51,320 bases of DNA from Actinomycetota bacterium (GTDB lineage Bacteria; Actinomycetota; Actinomycetes; Propionibacteriales; Propionibacteriaceae), in the NCBI GenBank assembly GCA_020161795.1, contig JAIUOR010000026.1:1-51320 (forward strand), read 5' to 3'. Shown here piece by piece: positions 45,776 through 51,320 of this stretch (position 1 is the stretch's first letter; each line of letters starts with the position of its first letter). The notes below the pieces were generated by a model. The model searched no databases and was not told the origin of the DNA. It saw only the letters and a list, made by a program, of their open reading frames with translations. The translations under genes and the position numbers were made by a program.

Positions 45776-46921
45776 ATGAGCACTGTCGGCATCATGTCGA
45801 TGCAACGGATCTGGAACTACGGATCCTCGTTGCAGGCCTACGCGCTGCGGCGGCTGATCGAGGGCCTGGACGACGCGCACCGGGTGAGCTACGTCGACTA
45901 CCGGCCCGGCGAGACCCTGATCGAGGCCGCCCGGCCCCGGGGCGGCCGAGTCGGCCGGACCCTGGCGAAGCTGCGTGAGTACAACACGCCCGATGTGCGG
46001 TTGATCGACCGCTGGCGCTTCGTCAACCACAAGCGTCACTACGCGCGCCGGTACTTCCCGCCGCTGGGCCTGCCGCTGCAGCCCAATCACGATCTCGACC
46101 TGGATGTCCAGGTGATCGGCAGCGACGAGGTCTTCAACTGCGTCCAGGCGAACACCAACGTCGGCTACTCCCGGGATCTGTTCGGGCACGGTTCCCCGGC
46201 CGGAAGGCTGGTCTCCTACGCCGGCTCCTTCGGGAACACGACCTGGGAGCGGATCGCCGCGGCCGGAATCCGCGATGAGCTGGCGGAGGACTTCGCCCGC
46301 TTCGACGTGATCTCGGTCCGGGACGAGAATTCCGCCGGCATCGTCGAGGCGCTGACCGGAACCCGGCCGGCGGTGCACGTCGATCCGGCGCTGGCCTACG
46401 ACTTCCTCGGCCGGGAATCGAGGATTCCCGCCGGACGGCTCTTCCCGGGCCGCTACCTCATCGTCTACGGATACTCCGGGCGCCTCACCGCGGCGGAGAA
46501 CCGGGAGTTGCGACGCCATGCCGATCAGCTCGGGGCGGCGATCCTCACCTTCGGCGGCGTCCAGCCGTGCGGCGACCGGTTCATCGACTGCGGCCCGCTC
46601 GAACTGCTGGCCTACTTCCGGGATGCCGAGGCGGTGGTCACCGACACCTTCCACGGCACGATCTTCTCCCTGATCAATCACGTGCCGTTCGCCAGCCTGG
46701 TCCGTCCCAGCGTCGGCGGCGGCTACGGCAATGAGGAGAAGCTGGGCTTCCTGCTGGACACCTTCGGGCTGAGCGGCCGCCGGCTGACGGAACCGGGCAG
46801 GCTGGCATCGCTGCTCGCCGAGCCGATCGACTTCGATTCGGTCGACCGGATCCTGCAGCGGGAGCGCGGGCGTACCCTCGACTATCTGACCAGCGCGATA
46901 GGGGTGAATCCGGCATCGTGA
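45776..46921 (+). CDS. Polysaccharide pyruvyl transferase family protein
   Basis: A 381-aa member of the CsaB/WcaK/AmsJ pyruvyltransferase family, which adds pyruvate ketals to sugars of exopolysaccharide or cell-wall polymers. The sequence shows MRIWNYGSSLQAYALRRLI-like opening (here QRIWNYGSSLQAYALRRLIE), VIGSDEVFNCVQAN, YAGSFGNTTW, SVRDENSAGIVEALTG and the C-terminal EAVVTDTFHGTIFSLINHVP with the DTFHG motif. GAGGGGGAC lies before the ATG at 45776. Its stop overlaps the nitroreductase gene by 4 nt (GTGA), so the two are translated together. The pyruvylated sugar is unknown. Confidence 0.92.
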   Translation: MSTVGIMSMQRIWNYGSSLQAYALRRLIEGLDDAHRVSYVDYRPGETLIEAARPRGGRVGRTLAKLREYNTPDVRLIDRWRFVNHKRHYARRYFPPLGLPLQPNHDLDLDVQVIGSDEVFNCVQANTNVGYSRDLFGHGSPAGRLVSYAGSFGNTTWERIAAAGIRDELAEDFARFDVISVRDENSAGIVEALTGTRPAVHVDPALAYDFLGRESRIPAGRLFPGRYLIVYGYSGRLTAAENRELRRHADQLGAAILTFGGVQPCGDRFIDCGPLELLAYFRDAEAVVTDTFHGTIFSLINHVPFASLVRPSVGGGYGNEEKLGFLLDTFGLSGRRLTEPGRLASLLAEPIDFDSVDRILQRERGRTLDYLTSAIGVNPAS

Positions 46922-47910
46922 AGTACAGCAGGCCCAAGCAGGCCGTGAAGAAGATGCTGCAGAAGGGACGCCTGCGCTACCTGGCCCACACCGACATCGC
47001 CCGGTTCTCCCGCTACGCCGCCCTCTCGTCCTTCGACGACGACTACGAGCAGGCCGTCGCGCGCATCATGTACAACGTGCACGCGCTGGAGAAGGGGCTG
47101 GCGCGCACCGCGGATCGCCGGCTCGGCTTTGGCTCCAAGGCGCTGAGCAACCTCAACGGGGCGCTGCGGGTGTACCGGCGGAAAGGCTACGATCCCGCCG
47201 GCTTCGCCTGGGTGGAGGGGCTCTCGGTCATCCAGCGCTACCTCGAACTGCACGCCGATCACGGCCACGATGTGAGCTTCCTGGCCGGCATCATCGATCC
47301 GGAGTTCCTCGCGCCACCGGCCGCCGATGACTTCAGGGCCGCCGGAACCAAGGTGATCAGCCGCGGCGACAAGCTGGCGAACGCGTCCAAGAACTTCTAC
47401 GAGCTCGCCCAAGGACGTTCCGCGGTGCGCGAGTTCTCCGGGGAGCCGATCGACCCCGACAAGGTGCTGCGCGCCCTCGACAACGCGACCAAGACCCCGT
47501 CGGTGTGCAACCGGCAGGGCTGGCGAGTGTACTGGACCGAGGACAAGGCCCTGGCGGGCCAGGTGCTGGCGCACCAGCGCGGCTTCGGCTACCCGGAGCT
47601 GCCCGAGGTCCTGCTCACCATCACGGTCTCCAACAACACCTTCCTGAGCCCGGTGGAACGGAATCAGGGCTTCGTCGACGGCGGACTGTTCGCCATGTCG
47701 GTGATGTACGGGCTCGAGCACGAGGGCTTGGCTGCGGTGCCGCTGAACGCCTGCCTGTACGACCGCGCGCAGCGGGCAATCCGTTCATTGCTGGACATCG
47801 ATCCCTCGGAGGTGATCGTGATGTTCCTCGCGGTGGGGGCCTTCGCCGACGAGACGGTCGTGCCGGTCTCGGACCGGCGTTCGCCGGAGACATTCGTCCG
47901 CCGACGTTGA
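46918..47910 (+). CDS. Nitroreductase-family protein coupled to pyruvyltransferase
   Basis: A 330-aa protein. Residues 1-150 are a helical extension (VKKMLQKGRLRYLAHTDIAR, then HALEKGLARTADRRLGFG) not found in simple nitroreductases, followed by the FMN-binding nitroreductase domain: QGRSAVREFSGEPIDPDKVL (phosphate/flavin loop), NATKTPSVCNRQGWRVY, and QGFVDGGLFAMSVMYGLEHE. The enzyme class reduces flavin-bound substrates with NAD(P)H; the substrate in polysaccharide loci is unknown. The GTG at 46918 overlaps the pyruvyltransferase stop, which argues for a joint role in a glycan pathway. Confidence 0.85.
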   Translation: MKYSRPKQAVKKMLQKGRLRYLAHTDIARFSRYAALSSFDDDYEQAVARIMYNVHALEKGLARTADRRLGFGSKALSNLNGALRVYRRKGYDPAGFAWVEGLSVIQRYLELHADHGHDVSFLAGIIDPEFLAPPAADDFRAAGTKVISRGDKLANASKNFYELAQGRSAVREFSGEPIDPDKVLRALDNATKTPSVCNRQGWRVYWTEDKALAGQVLAHQRGFGYPELPEVLLTITVSNNTFLSPVERNQGFVDGGLFAMSVMYGLEHEGLAAVPLNACLYDRAQRAIRSLLDIDPSEVIVMFLAVGAFADETVVPVSDRRSPETFVRRR

Positions 47911-47971
47911 TTTTGGTATCGATATCGGGGCTAGTCACCCGCTTCTGTCACAGTTTTGTGGTTGAACGCTC

Positions 47972-48001
47972 TTGAATTCTCGGGCCTCGACCGGAGATAA
48001 T
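47972..48001 (+). promoter_or_regulatory. Putative promoter of the large surface protein gene
   Basis: TTGAAT at 47972-47977 and GATAAT at 47996-48001 are separated by 18 bp, close to a housekeeping promoter. Transcription would start near 48008, giving a leader of about 85 nt. The leader holds the pair ATCGCA/TGCGAT around a G-run, and the ribosome site TTGGGGGGATC. The region is distinctly lower in GC than its neighbours. Confidence 0.5.
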
Positions 48002-48092
48002 CAGCACGATCGTCTGGGGGGACGTAAGGAGCATCGCAGTTCAGGGGGGATTGCGATGTAGTTCCCCTCAGGCCGAAGACATTGGGGGGATC

Positions 48093-51000
48093 ATGTCAGG
48101 ACGCCGAGTCCTTCTTTCGTTGTTTGCCGTCGTAATGGCGGTATTCCAAGCCGTCGTTCTGATACCCACCGCCCAGGCGGTGTCAGAGCCTGTCGGCCGG
48201 CTGGTGAGTGACGACCCAGCGAACTACACGCCGCACGCGCTGGATGGCCGGATCCTGTCGATCATCAAGGTGGGCAACACCATGATCGCGGGCGGCACCT
48301 TCACGCAGGTGCGCAACAACAGCAACAACACGGCCATCAACCGCAACCGACTGATGGCGTTCAATCCGACCACGGGTCAGATCAACAACTCGTTCCTGCC
48401 GGAGCCGAACGGCACCGTGAATGTCGTGATCGACGCCGGTGACGGGCAGACCATCTTCGTGGGCGGCACCTTCACCTCGATCGGTGGCGGCGACGCGAAG
48501 TACCTGGCGCGCATCCGGCTCTCCGACGGCTCGCTGGTCACCTCGTTCAGTGCGGGCAACGTCGCGGGCCAGGTCAAGGATCTCCGGCTGGTCAACGGCC
48601 GGCTGTGGGTTGCCGGCGCCTTCACCCACATTCGTGGTGTCAACCAGCCGGCGCTGGCCACGATCAACCCCAATACCGGTGCCTTCGACTCCTTCTTCAC
48701 GCAGCGGATCGCCGGTACCCACCGGCCCAACGACGGCTACACGACCGTCGCGAAGATCGACGTGGATCCCAGCGGAACCCGGCTGGTGGGCGTGGGCAAT
48801 TTCGACACCGTGTCGGATCTGAAGAACCACCAGTTCTTCGTGCTGGACATCTCCGGTGGCTCGGGCACGTTGGCGAACTTCCAGACCGGCTTCTACGAGA
48901 CCGGTTGCTCGACCTCCTTCGACTCCTACATGCGCGACCTTGACTTCGCGCCGGACGGATCCTTCCTGGTCGTCTCCACCACCGGCGCGTACGGTGGCTC
49001 GAACGGTGCCTGTGACACCACCGCCCGGTGGGATCTCTCCCAGGCCGGCAACGGGCTCCAGCCCTCGTGGGTGAACTACACCGGTGGCGACACGACCTAC
49101 GCGGTCGAGGTGACCCCGACAGCCGTCTACGTCGGTGGTCACCAGCGCTGGCAGAACAACCCGTTCGCCGGTGACCGCGCGGGTGCGGGCGCGGTGTCGC
49201 GCCTCGGCATCGCGGCGCTCAGCCCGCTGAACGGCCTGCCCTACAGCTGGGATCCGACGCGATCGACGGGCGTCGGCGTGTTCGACTTCACAGTGACCAG
49301 CGAAGGCCTGTGGGCCGTCTCGGATACCGAGCGCTGGGGCAGGAACTTCGAGTTCCACGGGCGCCTGGCTCTCTATCCGGCCAACGGCACCGTCGTGCCG
49401 GCGGTGAGCACCGCGGGCCTGCCCAACGACGTCTACTCCGCCGGCGTGCTCGGCGCGGCCGGCGATCCCAGCGTTCTCTACCGGGTCAACGCAGCCGGGG
49501 AGCTGCTGGGTGCAGCCAGCGGAATCGATTGGGAGGCCGATACCGACGCCTCCCCGAGCCCGTACGCGAATGCGCACAACCGGGCCGGCTACAGCCTGGT
49601 TCCCACCGTCGATGCGACGGTGCCCGCCGGCACTCCGCGCGACATCTTCAGCAACGAGGCGTGGGGCAGCAGCACCATGAACTGGAACTTCCCGGTTCCC
49701 GCGGGCATCCCGCTCCAGGTTCGGCTGTACTTCGCCAACCGCTACACCGGCACGCAGAGCGTCGGTCAGCGCGTCTTCGACGTGCGGCTCGATGGCAGCC
49801 TGATGCTGGATGACTTCGACATCGTCGCGGCGGTCGGTCACGACGTGGGCACGATGCGTTCGAAGGACATCGTCAGCGACGGCAGCGTTGACATCTCGCT
49901 GAGCCACGTCGTGGAGAACCCGCTGATCAACGGAATCGAGATCGTCCGCACGGACATCGCGCCGACCGGCGGCACCGGTACGTTGATGAAGCGCAACTTC
50001 AATGGTTCGGTGGCGGGCATCACCATGCCGGTGGCCGCTGCCGGTATCGACTGGAACACCGTGCGCGGTGCCTTCATGGTCAACGGCTACCTGTACACCG
50101 CGCTGTCGGACGGCAGCTTCTCGCGCCGCACCTTCGACGGCACGACCTTCGGTAGCCCGCAGGTCGTGGCCACGCAGGATGAGATCGTGGTGCTGCAGGA
50201 CTGGAAGAACGACATCAGCCGGGCGACCGGGATGTTCTTCGACAGCGGACGGATCTACTTCACCCAGACCGGCAGCAACACCCTGTACTACCGCTACTTC
50301 AACGTGGAGAGCGGCGTGGTCGGTGCGAAGCGGTTCACGGCGTCCACGGGCGTAGCCGGAATCTCCTTCTCCCAGGTGAAGGGCATGTTCCTGGGCGGAT
50401 CCCACCTCTACTGGGCCACCGCCGACGGCGTGCTCCACCGGATCAACTGGATCGAGGGCCCGCTCGCCGGCGCGCCTGAGGGTGGCACCGCCGCTGCGGT
50501 CTCCGGGCCTGGCATCGACGATGCGGCCTGGGGAGCACGGGCGATGTTCCTGTTCCAGGATCCCAATGGCGAGGGCGCCGGGCAGCCTCCGGTCGCAGCC
50601 TTCACCTTGAGCTGTGACGGGATGAACTGCGCGGTGGACGCGTCCGCCACGACGGTTGCCGGAGCCACCATCACCTCCTACCAGTGGACGTGGGGCGACG
50701 GCGCGACCAGCACCGGTGTGACGGCTTCGCACACCTACGCCACCGAGTTGGACGCCGGGGGTCAGCCGTTCCAGGTGACCCTGCTGGTGACCACCTCGAA
50801 GAACGCCACGTCGTCGGTGACCAAGACGGCCAACCCCGTCGCTCCGAATGTGCCGCCGACTGCGGTGTTTGGTGTGGAGTGTGAGTTGTTGTCGTGCTCG
50901 TTCGATGCGAGGGATTCGTCTGATTCGGATGGGTCGGTTGTGTCGTATGCGTGGGACTTCGGTGATGGTTCGACTGGTTCGGGTGCCGAGGTTGAGCATG

Positions 51001-51320
51001 TGTTTGGTTCGGCTGGTTCGTTCGATGTGACGTTGACGGTCACGGATGACGAGGGGGCCGAGGGGTCTGTGACGCATGCTGCTCGTGCGGTTGGTGTTCC
51101 GACGGCTGCGTTCTCGGTGGTTGGTTGTGAGTCGTTGACGTGTTCGTTTGATGCGTCGGCTTCGACTGCTCCGGGTTCGAGTGTGGCGACGTATCGGTGG
51201 TCGTTTGGTGGTGTGGTGGTTGAGTCCACTGATCCGGTGACGGAGCACACGTTTGCGGCTGATGGTACGTATGCGGTGTCGTTGGAGGTTGTGACGGCTG
51301 TTGAGGCCCTCACCGACACC
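48093..51320 (+). CDS. Large secreted beta-propeller/malectin/PKD surface protein (3' end outside window)
   Basis: An open frame of 1076 codons without a stop in the window. It starts with a signal peptide (MSGRRVLLSLFAVVMAVFQA, cleavage near AQA-V). Then comes a DUF5122-like propeller with blades MIAGGTFTQVRN, IFVGGTFTSIGGG, LWVAGAFTHIRG and LVGVGNFDTV. A malectin-like carbohydrate-binding domain follows at about residues 486-615 (LYFANRYTGTQSVGQRVFDV), then a second beta-rich part. At least three PKD domains begin near residue 833 (YQWTWGDGATSTGV, YAWDFGDGSTGSGA, YRWSFGG). It is probably a cell-surface or secreted glycan-binding adhesin. From about nt 50865 codon use shifts sharply to T/G-rich codons. 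TTGGGGGG precedes the ATG. A 1021-aa antisense frame overlaps it but is a shadow. Confidence 0.88.
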   Translation, partial: MSGRRVLLSLFAVVMAVFQAVVLIPTAQAVSEPVGRLVSDDPANYTPHALDGRILSIIKVGNTMIAGGTFTQVRNNSNNTAINRNRLMAFNPTTGQINNSFLPEPNGTVNVVIDAGDGQTIFVGGTFTSIGGGDAKYLARIRLSDGSLVTSFSAGNVAGQVKDLRLVNGRLWVAGAFTHIRGVNQPALATINPNTGAFDSFFTQRIAGTHRPNDGYTTVAKIDVDPSGTRLVGVGNFDTVSDLKNHQFFVLDISGGSGTLANFQTGFYETGCSTSFDSYMRDLDFAPDGSFLVVSTTGAYGGSNGACDTTARWDLSQAGNGLQPSWVNYTGGDTTYAVEVTPTAVYVGGHQRWQNNPFAGDRAGAGAVSRLGIAALSPLNGLPYSWDPTRSTGVGVFDFTVTSEGLWAVSDTERWGRNFEFHGRLALYPANGTVVPAVSTAGLPNDVYSAGVLGAAGDPSVLYRVNAAGELLGAASGIDWEADTDASPSPYANAHNRAGYSLVPTVDATVPAGTPRDIFSNEAWGSSTMNWNFPVPAGIPLQVRLYFANRYTGTQSVGQRVFDVRLDGSLMLDDFDIVAAVGHDVGTMRSKDIVSDGSVDISLSHVVENPLINGIEIVRTDIAPTGGTGTLMKRNFNGSVAGITMPVAAAGIDWNTVRGAFMVNGYLYTALSDGSFSRRTFDGTTFGSPQVVATQDEIVVLQDWKNDISRATGMFFDSGRIYFTQTGSNTLYYRYFNVESGVVGAKRFTASTGVAGISFSQVKGMFLGGSHLYWATADGVLHRINWIEGPLAGAPEGGTAAAVSGPGIDDAAWGARAMFLFQDPNGEGAGQPPVAAFTLSCDGMNCAVDASATTVAGATITSYQWTWGDGATSTGVTASHTYATELDAGGQPFQVTLLVTTSKNATSSVTKTANPVAPNVPPTAVFGVECELLSCSFDARDSSDSDGSVVSYAWDFGDGSTGSGAEVEHVFGSAGSFDVTLTVTDDEGAEGSVTHAARAVGVPTAAFSVVGCESLTCSFDASASTAPGSSVATYRWSFGGVVVESTDPVTEHTFAADGTYAVSLEVVTAVEALTDT

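Noticed and set aside
48008-48092. Riboswitch in the leader of the surface protein gene
   Set aside because: I looked for known c-di-GMP, c-di-AMP and other motifs and found only a short ATCGCA/TGCGAT stem and G-runs. It matches no class I can recognise.
48183-51248. Open 1021-codon reading frame on the minus strand
   Set aside because: It is the antisense of the real surface-protein gene. Its translation is Arg/His/Gly-rich low complexity without domains, there is no ribosome site, and the plus-strand frame has a signal peptide, propeller, malectin and PKD domains. High-GC codons leave long antisense frames.

Overview
The window is a chromosome segment from a high-GC actinobacterium. GC-rich third codon positions, many TANNNT -10 boxes placed 5-7 nt before a start codon (leaderless transcripts), a BldC-type regulator next to the tiny ribosomal protein bS22, an LAxTG surface protein and LCP/DUF4012 envelope genes all fit. 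A Propionibacteriales-like lineage is my guess; no rRNA or other decisive marker is present. I see no rRNA, tRNA, CRISPR array or prophage, and no intergenic stretch exceeds 300 bases.

Layout. 1-5.2 kb: the C-terminal part of ClpB, a VOC protein and a polar amino-acid ABC importer (binding protein, permease, ATPase). 5.3-10.8 kb: a small membrane protein, a secreted Excalibur protein, two overlapping alpha/beta hydrolases, a SIS isomerase, an S9 peptidase and a NifX-like protein. 10.9-21.8 kb: housekeeping genes (spermidine-synthase-like protein, PyrE, LemA, DedA, a SpoU methyltransferase, class II aldolase, PurA, Asd, ProC, VOC), interrupted by a Vsr-like nuclease gene bracketed by two copies of a 77-bp palindrome. 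21.9-28.6 kb: a SigE-family sigma factor co-translated with an 817-aa membrane-anchored propeller-like protein, the 5-oxoprolinase operon pxpABC on the minus strand, and an MFS transporter. 28.8-34.6 kb: bldC-like gene, bS22, glutaredoxin-like gene, then the cytochrome c maturation operon (histidine phosphatase, TlpA/ResA, CcdA, ResB, CcsB). 34.7-38.5 kb: an ABC-2 exporter followed by its probable two-component system. 38.5-51.3 kb: an envelope and surface-polysaccharide region (DUF1015, LCP, LAxTG protein, DUF4012, RmlB, glycosyltransferase, pyruvyltransferase, nitroreductase) ending in a large secreted propeller/malectin/PKD protein that runs off the window.

Themes. Three short palindromic repeat families each occur twice (70, 77 and 77 bp). 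One copy is translated inside ResB, one carries the stop codon of pxpC, and one pair flanks the nuclease gene. A fourth palindrome lies within the start of the ABC ATPase gene. Other points of interest are a promoter with overlapping divergent -10 boxes between dedA and the methyltransferase gene, the sigma factor/propeller pair, G-run ribosome binding sites in front of envelope genes, and an abrupt change of codon use in the PKD part of the surface protein.
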